Numbered from the stretch's first letter, positions 46,953 through 58,868 are shown. The stretch: 64,000 nt of DNA from Beaufortia kweichowensis (GCA_019155185.1 CM032797.1:5752881-5816880); one strand, 5' to 3'. The notes: generated from the letters alone by a model not told the origin. Numbers and translations: made by a program.

Positions 46953-47892
46953 TACTGGAGACAACTTAACCTTTGACCCTTTGCACTCTTTGAAATCAGT
47001 AGACAATCACAGCATAGCTGGCAGGGCAGGAGTTACTCCCCCACGTCATTCTGAGATGCTGAAAGCGAAGAGAAACTGCGGAAAAAACAACAGGGACACA
47101 ACATGAAAGACAAGAGACACTTTCTCGCAGTAACAAACGACATGAAGTTTAGTAAGGTGAACCTCACTGATCACATTCGTAACACACGTGTATTTTCATT
47201 TTTCTAAATAGATAAGCATAGACTGATATTTCCTTTGATTTCTGGACACTATCAACAGGTTGTATTTCAAATATTTACTGAAAAGGTGTCCATAACAATG
47301 GAATTTAAAAGACATTCTCAATTCTGAATGGTGTGCAGTTGTGGTGAGAAGCATTATGGTGAAGTGAAGAAGTATTTAAGTGGTGTTGCAGAGCTTTGTG
47401 ATAAAGTCTGTCATGGCAGAGAGATAACAAATGGATACACAGCATTCCTTTCCAAAAGTGTTTCACTCGCTCTTATTGTTCTCTCTCTCTTTTTGCTTAA
47501 TCAGGACATACATGTGCAGGACCTTCAACCGAGCAGGACCACCTTAATGCTGCAGTGGATGAACATCGGCCAAGTCCTTGTAAAGTCTCTCTGACATGAC
47601 GTTTATAGAGCAAAATGTAATTTTTTTGCGTTTGAAGGCTGAGTCCAAGGTTTTATCGTTTTGACTGGACTGAGGCACAACAGTAAAGTTTTTCCAAATT
47701 TTGAAGAAAACAACTTGGGACAGAAACAGTGACGTTTTGGAGCAAACGCATAACTTCTGAACAGCAAGGATAATCGATCCTGTGCTGCTCTGCACTTCAT
47801 TATCTACACTTCACATCAGTATCTGCAAGTCTGCGTGAAAACATCAACAAGGTTTATATATATATAAATGTTTTCAGCATGCTGAGATCAAG
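46953..47892 (+). other. Upstream region and 5' untranslated exon of the KCNE gene
   Basis: The 3' edge is defined by a donor (AAG before GTGAGA at 47893) paired with the acceptor tttcatcag at 47992-48000, a 108-bp intron. The 5' end of the exon could not be placed. Confidence 0.5.
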
Positions 47893-48018
47893 GTGAGAGA
47901 ATTTTTTTACCTATAAGTAAACGCCTACAAACATAATTTTTTTAGAAACACAAATGTTTGGAAAACCTTCTAAAATCTAACCTGTCTGTTGTTTCATCAG
48001 GATTTAGGTGGTGCTACA

Positions 48019-48366
48019 ATGAACCAAACGTTGCTTTTCGCTCTGCTGACAAAGTGCCGACAAACCATTCTGAAAGAATTTAAACAGAACCTTGAGGCAA
48101 CCCAACAAAATGCAACTACAACAGCCCCGTCCTCCACAACCGCTCTCCCCACAACAACCAGGCAATCTTACGACAACGCCTACTTCTACATTCTGTTTGT
48201 AATGTTTTTCTATTCTTTCTTGGCTCTTACCCTGTTGAAAGGTTTTGGACAGCATGATAAAACCAAAAAGGATCCGTATGAAGAGTTTGTGGCCCCGGTC
48301 GACTCCAAGCAAAAATACAGAGCAGGCCTAGTTACTGAAAAAATTGATTTTGAGGATGAAATCTAA
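48019..48366 (+). CDS. kcne4: KCNE-family potassium channel beta subunit
   Basis: Single-pass KCNE (MinK/MiRP) proteins assemble with voltage-gated Kv alpha subunits and set their gating. The 115-residue frame has an extracellular N-terminus with N-glycosylation sequons NQT (2-4) and NAT (31-33) and a Thr/Ser-rich stretch. One membrane span follows at about 54-76 (YFYILFVMFFYSFLALTLL). The cytoplasmic tail starts with the KCNE-type DPYEEF motif. I chose the ATG inside the exon because the upstream in-frame Met lies in the intron. The single coding exon after a 5' untranslated exon is usual for KCNE genes. The symbol rests on position: KCNE4 neighbours ACSL3 in human. The DNAYFYILFVMFF segment looks closer to KCNE3, and the long acidic KCNE4 tail is absent, so the subtype is uncertain. 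Confidence 0.85.
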   Translation: MNQTLLFALLTKCRQTILKEFKQNLEATQQNATTTAPSSTTALPTTTRQSYDNAYFYILFVMFFYSFLALTLLKGFGQHDKTKKDPYEEFVAPVDSKQKYRAGLVTEKIDFEDEI

Positions 48367-48789
48367 GCAAGATAGGCCAGGAACATGTTAATACCAACAA
48401 TATTTACAATTCAGTACAAAAAATGAGTAGATTTTGGATAGAAACATGAACCCTATCCTGTGATGCATCATTGAGAAATTCTAACAATGAAAAATCTTTG
48501 ACCTAAAGGTACTTTGGGTAAACAAAAATGGTTCTTTTCTGGCATCTTCTAAAAAAGTCAGTTTACATGCAATCTCCGATACGTTTGTTTTAGCACTTAA
48601 AGTATGCAATTATTAGTAGTATTACTTATACATTTTCTGTTGTTATTGGCAACATTCTTTCTAAGGCAGGATGAGCCGTTTCTCTCTCAGTGACCCCTGC
48701 GCGCAAAGTTACCAGCAATTGCAAGGTGAATTTACAAATTAACAAACCCAACCCTGTAATTACATTTGTTTTGACAAAATCAGAATTAG

Positions 48790-49400
48790 GAAGTAAGTTT
48801 ATACGATGTGCGTTCGGGGTTTTTTTGATGTGGAGAGGTTAGATTTAATCAAGCAGAAGGCAGAAAGCAGGGATGCGGAGCGGGGGACGGGGGATTTGAT
48901 CCGTACAGAACGCGGCGCAAAACGCGCACGGCTAGCGCTCGTCTAATTTCAACCTCCAGCTGACCCCGTGTGATCTTACATCAGGACGCATGGAACCTTA
49001 GACTTTATCGGTACTGTGAATTAACGTCAATTGCATGTAGCAAGGATGGCGGGGGATGCCTTTAATGAGAACATACGCTTTTCATTTTGACGACATTCTG
49101 CCGGCCAGCTCATGAAAGCCAGACTGGAGAGAGAGGGTGCAAGCGGTCTAATCTGGAGAAACGGACGAACAACTATTTGCACCCTCCTCCCTCCCTGCCT
49201 CACATGCAGTTTAGAGTTTCTTCGAGTTTCAGAAGCAAATCAAAGGCTCATCGCTTGATGGTAACAGCGAGAAGCCAATTCACATGGACATTTTGACAGG
49301 ACCAGAGCGTTAAACGTCACCCGAAACGCGCAATGGAGTGAATACGCGCCTGCCAGATTTTGTCGCAATGACAGCTGGGATTGAATCTCTGATGAGTTTA
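48790..49400. promoter_or_regulatory. Candidate conserved non-coding island
   Basis: CpG-containing, high-complexity sequence without repeats, much richer in GC than its flanks. No frame is convincing. Confidence 0.3.
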
Positions 49401-51797
49401 AATGTCCTAACAGGTCTGAATTACTTCAAAAATAAACTACAACTAAGCATACTTACGAGAAAATTAAGGATAATGAGTATTTTATTTGTCACTGAATAAC
49501 TGCATTTGTAAGTTAAAGTGCGCACGAAGCAATTCCAAAATTTTAAATCAGATCCACATTCAATTCTGATTAGACCCCTTATGAAAACGAACCATAACTG
49601 TTTAAACTGTAGTAAAACCATGCTTCATTTTCATAAGCAAAGTTCCAAAATCGGAGAACTTTTAAAACAGACTGAGAACTTTTTTGACTCCAGCCTAAAT
49701 ATTGAACAGTGGCAACAGAAGAATGACGTAAATATACGTAGTCATCACCAGTAAACTATAGCTTGAATGCACTGTTTTGTCTTTTTTTTTCTTCTTTTAG
49801 TTGCGTCTGTCCAACGCGTAAATGCAATATAGCAATAATTATATCTCGACCAGCAACACGAAGAAGCGATGAATTGTGCGTCTGGATACCTCACCAGAAC
49901 CCAGAAATAAGTTCTCTGAGGGCAGCTGCATATCCTGGGTCAAGAGAGGAGCATCCTGACCCGAGGAAAGGTCCGACCCGTCTTAATTCAATCTATCCGC
50001 CCGCTTCTCTTTGAAGAAACGTCGCAGCCCGCGGGCAGAGCTGACCACCTTTTTCCTGTGACCCGATCACACATCAGAGAGGGGATAAGAAAAGCAAACA
50101 AGAAATGTTTTCATTCGAAAACAAACTGCTGCCTAAATGCCAATAAAGGGTCTTTTATATACTGTGCCCAGTTTTTAGTTGATAATATTGGCCACTTTAC
50201 ATTATTGTGTGAATGTCATTGCACGTTTGACAGGACCATAAATATGTATTCAGTTACTGATGAACAACATGTGGCCAGTTGTGTAATTATTTTAAGCTGC
50301 CTGCAACTGCAAATTGTTCTCGTTATACAGTAAATAATTATAGTAACAAATATATTTCGAATATTGCACATTTTGTGTATTTAATAGGCTACTGTATGTA
50401 TGTATTGTGTATTGTATATGTATTAATAAATGACTAAAAAAGTGATTTCTGAATTTATCATATAGGTAATATCAATAACAAGATTCCGATCAGAAAATGT
50501 AAACTAAAAAAATCTTTTATTTTCGTTTTGTTTTTCTTGGGCAGTGGCAACTAAAAATTAAATCTGAAAACTTTTCAATTTAATTAAATGTTTTACTTTG
50601 ACAGTATAGTACATCCAGTACTTTTTCAAACGTTTGGCTCTTTGCAATGGCTACATAAAAGTACATATGTGACTGCCTGCACAAATGTTTACATAATTAC
50701 ATTTTTACATATTTTACATAATATAAAGAACATTCCGTGAGATAAAATTACGTTGCTATCTTTAATATTGACTGAGCAAGGCCGTGTCAAAGATTGAAAT
50801 CAATGTTTATTGTTTTTTGCAAAACGTAGTGTCAATACAATAATTAATTTCAGTATTTCAAATGGGATTTTTATATAAATATAGTATAATAATCTATCAT
50901 ATACAGTAATAAACTCACATTACCTGTTTTAATCATTTTTATGGCTATAACTACGTTAATGGTTCTAATCTCAAAATTAGATTGTGAGACTTTAACCTGG
51001 ATTTCACATACTGTATATTAACCGAAATGCATTTAATACCTTTTTAGAATTAGTTTTGATTCATTGATTATTTTTTAAATATCAATTTTGATCACACTAT
51101 GTTTTATTAACAATTCTGCAATTTAACAGAACAAACGAATGCAAGATTAAAGTGTGACTATATTTTTGATCAGATTATGGATTGGATAGCAGCACTAGAT
51201 TTGGCACACTGAGCAATCTAGAACCATATTATCATTAGTGTCCTGTCCATGTTCATTTTCTGACTGAACCTTTAAACCTTTCTTTGACATTAAATGATTT
51301 TTTGTATTATATTAGTACTTCATTTTTTGTCACCATCCCATTACATCCAGAAACATAATGAAGACTTTTAATCATTAGGCCTATTTGACATCACAAATGA
51401 GAGACATACAGGGATTTTTTGCATTATTTTTTAAAACATAGTAAAAAAATGTCCTACTCTTTATGAACATAAATTATGCATATCACACAAGACAAATACC
51501 AACATGACCAAGGCGTGTGTATGTGAATTAAAGCTGTGCAAACACTGTAATATAACTGTTAGATCTCTTTAACATAATTAAATTAACATAATTTTTAAAA
51601 GATTACTCTAAAAGGGGACAACTTGTCCAAATTGAAGGGTTATTTGTTTGGTAATTTTATTATTTCCCTTTGTAACATATTCAATTGATCTACTATTGTA
51701 AATAAAAGTTTGTGAATAGACACATATTACAGTCATTATTGGTCGTGGCTATAATCCATCAAGTGCTGTTGTTTTCTTCATTTAGGGGGTTCATTCT

Positions 51798-51815
51798 CTA
51801 GTGCCACCTAGTGAA
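51798..51815 (-). promoter_or_regulatory. CTCF-like motif, reverse
   Basis: The minus strand reads TTCACTAGGTGGCACTAG, a good CTCF core. Confidence 0.55.
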
Positions 51816-51931
51816 AACTTATATTGACACACATGTGATATAGGCCTTCTAAACAGGCACGTGCAGGAGAAACAAAAGCTTAAACTTCACACGTGTGATA
51901 CGACTCTGTGCAACTGTGACTTTAAGGCCGG

Positions 51932-52196
51932 TGACGTAAAGGTGTTGACGTAAAGAAGCTGATGTTCGTGACGTGGAGGTTGCATGTCTCACATTGCTCT
52001 TAACAGTCCCTCGAGATGAACAACGAACTAAAACCAGAGAAACAACAGAGAGTTAAACATTGATTTACTGTATCACATTTTAAAACGTGTCTTACGTAAA
52101 GGCAAACATTAACCTTATTAAACGGTTTGGGACTATTAAAATGCTAATTGAATAAACTGATGAAAGAATTTAACTGTTTGGGTCCATATGACGTCA
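51932..52196. promoter_or_regulatory. Cluster of CRE-like sites
   Basis: TGACGTAA at 51932 and 51946, TGACGTGG at 51969 and a full palindromic TGACGTCA at 52189-52196. This suggests a cAMP/CREB-responsive promoter or enhancer, but no transcript was identified beside it. Confidence 0.4.
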
Positions 52197-52620
52197 CGTA
52201 AATGTTATTCAAAGTATTGCCAACTTTCTTTTTTATGAATGTATTAAAAATAATTTCCCATAGAAAATTTACATTAATGTTAAATACAGCCAAAATAGTT
52301 ATTAATCTACAGTGTTTTGGAGGTCAGAATGGGTCTAAACAAATAAATACATCAATGACAGGGATTTTCTTAACCAATGCATATACGTATGGTTATGTAT
52401 GGTTATTTTTTATTCAGGTTGCCAGCAAAAGATTTTAAGATTTGAAAGAATTTTTTGAAACTGTGTTGGCATTACTTGGCAACGGGTTAACCCTATAATT
52501 TTATTGAAGAATAAGTCTTTAAAGTATATTTTAAGCAAAGAGGCAGCCATACAAATCTTTTGTTAATCATGTTAAATAAAAACTTTTGTAGAAGTAATCC
52601 ACTCAATACTTCTTTAAAAA

Positions 52621-52814
52621 GGTAGTTGACAAATAAATATGTGACTGTGTCCTATGGTGTGACATACAAAACATGTTGAAAAAGTCTTTCTCATCGTATT
52701 TGTAACTCCAGCAATAAATATAAATCTCTCATGCTATGTGTATGTTTTGTAAGTTTTTCTACATTTTTGCTGTCACATCATATGACACAGTCACATATTT
52801 ATTTGTCAACTACC
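52621..52814. mobile_element. 194-bp palindromic foldback element
   Basis: Begins GGTAGTTGACAAATAAATAT and ends with its inverted copy. The arms match for about 60 bases through GTGACTGTGTC and a CAAAACATGTTGAAAAA-type segment. Non-coding. Diverged pieces of the same family recur at 57645-57690 and 57895-57960. Confidence 0.8.
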
Positions 52815-52985
52815 CAAAAACATTTACAAACAGTAATGTCAAAATGAAAATAATTGTTAGGGGTCACTCACGTCCTGTACAGCCTAACGCTTTCCCTCTT
52901 CATTAGTTCTGGTGCGCATGACCATGCGGACACATGTGATGACACTGATTCTTTCTGAGTAAAAATTGAGTAAAAAAATACAATA

Positions 52986-52991
52986 TTTATT
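52986..52991 (-). promoter_or_regulatory. Poly(A) signal of mucin-like gene B
   Basis: Minus-strand AATAAA, 36 bases after the stop codon of the last exon. Confidence 0.6.
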
Positions 52992-53026
52992 TTCAAGAAT
53001 TCATAAAATGCTCATAATAATTTGAA

Positions 53027-53436
53027 TTAGCAACAACATTTTTCTTTTTCCTCTTCATTCCTCTCCTCTTTTCTTTTTTTCACGTATAATGTACCTTCTG
53101 TTTTAGATGTGAGTAGCAGATGCAAAGTCATGTCAGACCATTGAGTGCTAGAAGAAGATGCTGATGAAGCAGCAGTGGATGACGATGTGACCAGTGCTGA
53201 TGATGCTGGTAATGAGGATGAAGATGGAGGTAAGAATGATGATGATGATGTTGAGGGGCTGTGTGTTGTAGTAAATGGTAGTGAATAAGATGTGGTTGTG
53301 GTTTGTGATACTGTGTATGATGAAGATGGTGATGATGAGGTTGTTGACGTTGCTGAAGTTTGAATTGAAGCAGTTGGTGGTGATATTGGGGAGTTTAATG
53401 GTGGTGTTGGTGATGATAGAGCTGTTAAAGGTGCCG
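53027..53436 (-). CDS. Gene B exon 3, Ser/Thr/Pro-rich
   Basis: Open for 410 bases in the frame set by a phase-1 intron, with segments such as TSATSTTSSSPSSSYT and STSSSSFLPPSSSSLP. A mucin-type O-glycosylated stalk is inferred. Confidence 0.5.
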
Positions 53437-53751
53437 CTGAGATTGACAGAATTAGGCATTTATTTGTATTTTTGTAGAAAAGATTTTTTTTTTTTATTCA
53501 GTCATTCATTAATTTTGTTAATAAGTTAATATGTTTTTTTTAAGATTATTAATTCTTAAGCATTTTATCTTTTCTAATTATATAGTGTTGGCCTGCTGCC
53601 CTTTACACTTTAGAAAATTAAACAAGTTCACTTAAATAAATCAAATTGAGTTTGGTTACAGTGATGTTTTGCATTTATATTGCAAATTTTGAGAATGTGT
53701 GCATTTACAGGCATAGCTGAGCTTAAAGTGGTTGTATATTTTTTGTCTTAC

Positions 53752-53870
53752 ACTGAACGCATGTTTGATGATAGTCAGTACAGCAGTCCCCTATTGTGAC
53801 ACAAGCCTCATCACAAAACAGCCATGATTCAACCCAAGACAGCAGAGCACTGTGGGTTCTGAACACAGAC
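53752..53870 (-). pseudogene. Gene B exon 2, Cys domain with one-base deletion
   Basis: Acceptor tctttcag, donor GTAAGA (T before it). The motif CDEAC...GDCC.DY...C is clear but is out of frame with the upstream LCC part. Confidence 0.65.
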
Positions 53871-55117
53871 CTGAAAGATACACAGGGAAATAGAGTTACG
53901 TTCAAAGTACAGATCAAAAAAGGGATTTTCCTTTGTCAAAATGACACATCCGACACCATACACCTGCATTCTGATGTCCAGACGTGTGGCACGGGGTGTG
54001 AAATGTTCACATTTTTGCTGCTGATGTCACTTTGTGTGATAATGTGCCACAGTATCATATTTAATGTACACACACCTTAGGAGATTGGCGTCTGAGTTTT
54101 TGATTGTGTTTTAGAAGGAATTTGTTCGTGGGAGTTTAATTATTTCCAAATGCCTAAAACAATGTTTGCATCTTTAGATGACTAAAAAACAAATAAAGAA
54201 TTGAAACAATTTAAATGATAATAGGATAATGTAAAAAATTACACATTTAAATGTTAATAAAATTCTTTAAATGAATAAACAGATAATATGTGAGTGGTGT
54301 TTGTCTGGATAATCATATCTGTTAGCTTTGTTTTATTTACTAAGTATCAAAAATGTATGAATTAGATTTTTCTAAAATTTCACAGTCATATAAATATTTC
54401 AGCTGATAATTCTTAATTTTTGTATGAGGGTTGTCACCAAATAATTAAAGCAATAATGTTAGTAGTTATACTTTAAAAAAATATTTGTATGTTAGCTAAA
54501 CCTAAAAACTACAATTACTTATTGGTATTTGGTATTGGTAATTGAGTTAATAATTCGTATATGTGGTTACTTTTTCATACTTTACCAACACCATCCACCA
54601 AGTAAATTGTTATGAACCAAACAGTAGTTTAAACAAAATATTTTGATCATTTTCATCTTATCATATGAAGATTTATTTTCTTCATGTAGTGTCATTATCA
54701 AATAATTTTATACCTTAGATGTTGTTCCTAAATGCTTGTGATATGTACATTTTAAGAAAGACAAATGAAATACATTGAACTTTTTGGCATAGCCTGTAAG
54801 TAACAGGCTTTACATTTTGATTGAAATATATATATTGCACACACAAACAAAAAACATCATCTGCATTTTATTGTCTTTTGCAGTTTTAACTGTTTTCTTG
54901 TTGGATAGTGTTTCTGGTTTATTTTTTCTTAATTCTTTCTACACTTTTATATAATTCTGTCTCCAGACAGAAAAGGATAAGAGGAGAACAAGCAGAAATA
55001 GGGTTGTGTTAAATAAGTTCATAAATCAATGCAAATTTGTAATAGTGTTACAAAGCATTTTTATACATATATCCACTGCCACATAACAAAAATGACACAA
55101 AATAGACTGGAAATAAC
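53871..55117 (-). other. Gene B intron 1
   Basis: 1.25 kb, AT-rich; nothing recognised. Intron 2 (53437-53751) is likewise empty. Confidence 0.5.
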
Positions 55118-55202
55118 CTGATACCTGGTTTCTGTCCTTTTGGAGCAGGAAGAATAAGAGAAACAGACGTGCAGCTGAGACCATCATCTTAATCCAGTTC
55201 AT
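55118..55202 (-). CDS. Gene B exon 1, signal peptide
   Basis: 28 codons plus one base. The hydrophobic core RLFLLFFLL aligns with gene A (TALFLSFLL). The donor GTTATT is required for phase; GTATCA seven bases earlier would put the next exon out of frame. Confidence 0.5.
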
Positions 55203-55800
55203 TGTGTAAATACTGTAGTTGTTGTGGGTTTTGAAAGTGTAGCGTCAGGAAAAACATGTAAGCCTTCCACCTTTTTTGTTGTATCTTGTTACCTGTATCT
55301 TGTCATGCAGGTTGTGCAGTTACCATTAAGATGATACTTCCTTTTTTTCTAAAGTAGGTTAATAATCACCCACTTTTAAACAGAATATCTTTAAGCTTTT
55401 GTTTGATCTTAATTTTCAAACAAAAATTTTTTACCTGTAAAATACCTGTGAGACATTCATTAGTATTAAGAAGATGGTATAAAAATAAAGGTGCCATAGA
55501 AGAGTCTTCACAGCAATGTCATAGAATAAGCAGTTTTTGTTCCCCAAGGAATCATTTACTTAAAGTTCTTAAAAGAACCGTTTCTTTCTTACTTTTTCAT
55601 AGTTAAACCTTTTCTACCGCAACAATGTTTTAGGAACATTCAGCCAAAATGACATTGACATTGTGAAGCACCTTCAGAGTAAAACTATTTCTCTCCTCCA
55701 TAACATTTTAAACATGTGTAATATGTGATCACCACTTGCTAAATAAAAAAACCTTCATCTGTTCATGTAATGCTCTGTTTCTCATTATAGATTTTAATCT

Positions 55801-55818
55801 CTATCGCCACCTAGTGAA
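55801..55818 (-). promoter_or_regulatory. CTCF-like motif, reverse
   Basis: The minus strand reads TTCACTAGGTGGCGATAG. Confidence 0.5.
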
Positions 55819-56094
55819 CAAATAAAACATTTCCACTTTATCTGGTCCTGTTCAGGTATTATTAGTAACTTGAAGCACAGAGAATCTAAAAGGGTAGATG
55901 TTATTTGATGTGGGTGTTTTTGTCAGTCTGACTTCTTGTACACAGACATTTCCATCTGATACACATTTATTTTTTCCAATATAATTATATAATTATTTTT
56001 ATATGAATATTATTACTATTTTTTTTCTCTTTCACATACAGTATATCACTGCATAGACATACTGTAGTTCCAGTAATGATTTATATTGTATAGA

Positions 56095-56175
56095 TCCTGG
56101 TGTGTTTTTTGTCTTATAATTACTGCACAAGTAACATGCACACCCATCAATGAGGAAATCAACAAACATTAAAGT
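56095..56175 (-). pseudogene. Decayed promoter copy of a third mucin-like gene
   Basis: The minus strand has GATTTCCTCATTGATGGGTG, TGCATGTTACTTGTGCA, a TATA-like ATTATAAG and ACACACCAGGATC, matching in order the gene A promoter at 61640-61730. No signal-peptide exon follows. Confidence 0.55.
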
Positions 56176-58120
56176 TTTTAAACATTAAAGTAAACATTCG
56201 AGTAGGCTACATTATTATTAGTGACCTCATTCAAAAAATCAAGTAAATGGTTCTTGCCATAGTACCTTTGATACCAAGTTCTGGTTCATCTTTTTATTAT
56301 TTTAGTTTAAAAAAGCAATTACCTGAGTCAAATACAGACGTGTGTCGCTGATATATAAGGTTGATATATCACAAAAGCAAATAAAGAGAAATAAATAAGA
56401 GAAAATTGGTGAAAGTAAATGAGCATTTACTGTGCATTATGTGTATGGTTAGCGTCATGAAGATGTATTGCTCAGTGGTTGCTCATGAGCCTTTGTTGTG
56501 ATTTTCATACAGTATATTTTTCTCACTTCAGCATCAGCAGTGTTTTAGATGTTTCTGCTCATATTCCTCAGGTGAAACATCTGAAAAAATCCTTTATTGT
56601 CTCTTTATTGACAACATTATAAAAATGTTTCATTCTTTAGATGTACATATTTAGGGGGCGTGAGTGGGTTTTTCACATTTAATGGACAGGGCAGTAGGCA
56701 GGAAACAGTGGGATAGATGAGTCTTGCTTGTCTTTTAGAGGCTTTGTATATTTATTTAATCTCCTCTTCTACGGTGTTCATTTATAAATTTTCTCTTGTG
56801 TAAGTCATGGTTTTGTGTTTAGATTAACTAGTTCTTGATATGAATATAGCTGAAATATTATACTATTTAATTACAATATCATAATATTATTAAATTTATT
56901 AACTTTAAATATTACAATTATACATTAAAATATTACAATTACTACTAATTATAACATAGTATACTAATTATTTCTATATTCTGTTCCAATCGGATCAAGC
57001 TTTTTTTTACTGCAGCATGGATGTATTAACCATACACTTGCTCATTTTTTATTAGTATTTTTCACATTTTAGAAAATATATAATAAAATATATTTAATAA
57101 ACTATTATAAAACTGTAACTTTATTATTTTGAAAATGCCTTTACTTGCCTTAATAAATTAACTTGGTTGTTCCTGTCCTGAAGTAGTTTATAAATTTCAT
57201 GTTTTAATTTTAGAAATATTTGAGAATGTGTTCAATGATGAGTGATTTATGATAAGAAAAAACTGTCTCAAAAACTGCAGTCTTTGTAAAATGTTTCATA
57301 ACATAATCTAAAATTAAATATATACCATAAATAATCAAATTGTTTTCAATCAAATCTATTCATTGGTTCACCTATCTATCTAAACTGTGTCACAGCTGAG
57401 AATTCAACCTTTAAAGGTAATCTAAGCCTGGGAAGTAAAGACATACCATAGCTAAGCAGGTTCTGCCAAGTCATTAAAGATCATCTAATAATAACTTGTT
57501 CGCAGGAAAACAATATATCATGCAAATAATATAAAAACTGAATTTTAAACTTTTATTCAGCTTAGCTGATAGAGAACTGTATGAGATTTGCAAATGAATA
57601 TAAAAGTATAGATTAATTCAGATTTCATTTCAATAACGTAACAGATACAGTAGGCTATGGCGTGACATGCAAAATACTTTGTATACTGTACGGCAAACAA
57701 TACGGCAATATGGCATTAATGCATGGTAGGTAAAAGACTTTTACTCCGCAATTCATTGATTAATAAACATATTAAATGCTGCTTATTTGAAAATAAATAA
57801 AAAATGTTTAGAAATGTAAACTGATATTTACTAACACAATACACCGAAGAGAAATAACTGACTTTAAAAAAATTGGGGGGTGAAAATAGAGTTTTGCACA
57901 GTACCATGTGTAAATGTTTCCTATGGTGTGAAAGCAAAAATGTAGAAAAAAAACATTTCCGCTCATTTCAGTATGTTTATGGTACGTCTCTGGGATGTAT
58001 ACAGTAAAGATTGTCTCAGCTCTATATGAAAGTAAGAAAAAATTATGCATCTTCAAAAACCAACATTATGTATTCTACAGTAAATCAGATGTCCGCCAAG
58101 TGCTGTTATTTATTAATCCT

Positions 58121-58138
58121 CTAGTGCCACCTGGTGAA
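58121..58138 (-). promoter_or_regulatory. CTCF-like motif, reverse
   Basis: The minus strand reads TTCACCAGGTGGCACTAG, close to consensus. Confidence 0.55.
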
Positions 58139-58868
58139 CAAATACCTTTATACACGTGAAAATCCAGAGAACACTCTCACCTGCTCTTTCGCAAGGGTGG
58201 TCGAGTTTCCTCTTGCTGTTAGATGGAGTAATTCTATCAAAGTATATCAAATAAAAATAAAAGAATAAGATATATTTCATTGAGATATGATTGATATATT
58301 TATTTATATTATAGCAGCTGTTATACAACTGCTCTTAAAAATATGACAGTATTTTCCCCTGTGTGTTGTGCTGACATAATTGAATTCTTTCAATTATTAA
58401 TTACTATTCACAATTGAATATTCTAAATGTTATTCATTTCTATCAAGGGCCCATCGGGCACCAATATTAATATTTCAGATATATTTGATAAATTCTAGGT
58501 TTCAGATGTTTTAACTGAGGCACGAGGTGAAGATGATGGCAGTGCAGACAATCAGATGAAGTTAATGGTATTCACATAAAAATAAAGATTTCTTGTATTA
58601 CTTTTTTCTATTATTTTCATTTAAAGTCATCCACCATTTAAATACATGATAAGCAGTGGGCTTAAGGGTTTGACCTTAAAATAATCCTTAATAATAACAA
58701 ACATACTTAAACCCAAAACCTACCTTACACAACTAACAAAAAATACATGGACTTCTCTATCTATTATTAAACAGGAACCACACCTAAACATATAATAGGG
58801 ATGCTGTTAATACATAATAAATGGGAAGAGAAATGTTACTAAATTAAATAAAAACATTGTGCTATTAG

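Larger units (their letters stand above)
48367..52620. other. Intergenic region downstream of the KCNE gene
   Basis: No gene recognised. CNE-like islands are at 48790-49400 and 49790-50090. The rest is AT-rich. A CTCF-like motif is at 51798-51815 and a group of CRE-like sites lies at 51932-52196. Confidence 0.45.
53027..55202 (-). pseudogene. Gene B: secreted somatomedin-B-like/mucin-like protein, frameshifted (gene-level)
   Basis: Same architecture as gene A. Exon 1 (55118-55202) encodes MNWIKMMVSAARLFLLFFLL, a signal peptide. Exon 2 (53752-53870) carries the Cys domain. Exon 3 (53027-53436) encodes 136 residues rich in Ser, Thr and Pro, then a charged end (VKKRKEERNEEEKEK). Introns are phase 1, as in gene A. 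Exon 2 is split between two frames: its first half matches gene A (EPTVLCC), the second half (CDEACVTIGDCCTDYHQTC) is one base out. The T run at 53815-53818 (minus strand) is one base short of what gene A predicts. The three exons total 614 bases, one short of a multiple of three. It could be a pseudogene, a null allele or a sequence error. The function is unknown; an extracellular mucin-like product is inferred. Confidence 0.6.
55203..58868. other. Region between mucin-like genes B and A
   Basis: Two CTCF-like motifs (55801-55818, 58121-58138). A decayed promoter copy is at 56095-56175. Foldback pieces are at 57645-57690 and 57895-57960. A short mucin-like remnant is at 58495-58560. No intact gene. 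Confidence 0.5.

Noticed and set aside
47989..48018. Upstream in-frame Met of the KCNE frame
   Set aside because: It lies before the AG acceptor at 47999-48000, so it is intronic; the first exonic ATG is at 48019.
53148..53459. Asn/Ile/Thr-rich 103-residue minus-strand frame
   Set aside because: Wrong register; the frame set by the phase-1 intron gives the Ser/Thr/Pro-rich sequence of gene B exon 3 and stays open to a stop near a poly(A) signal.
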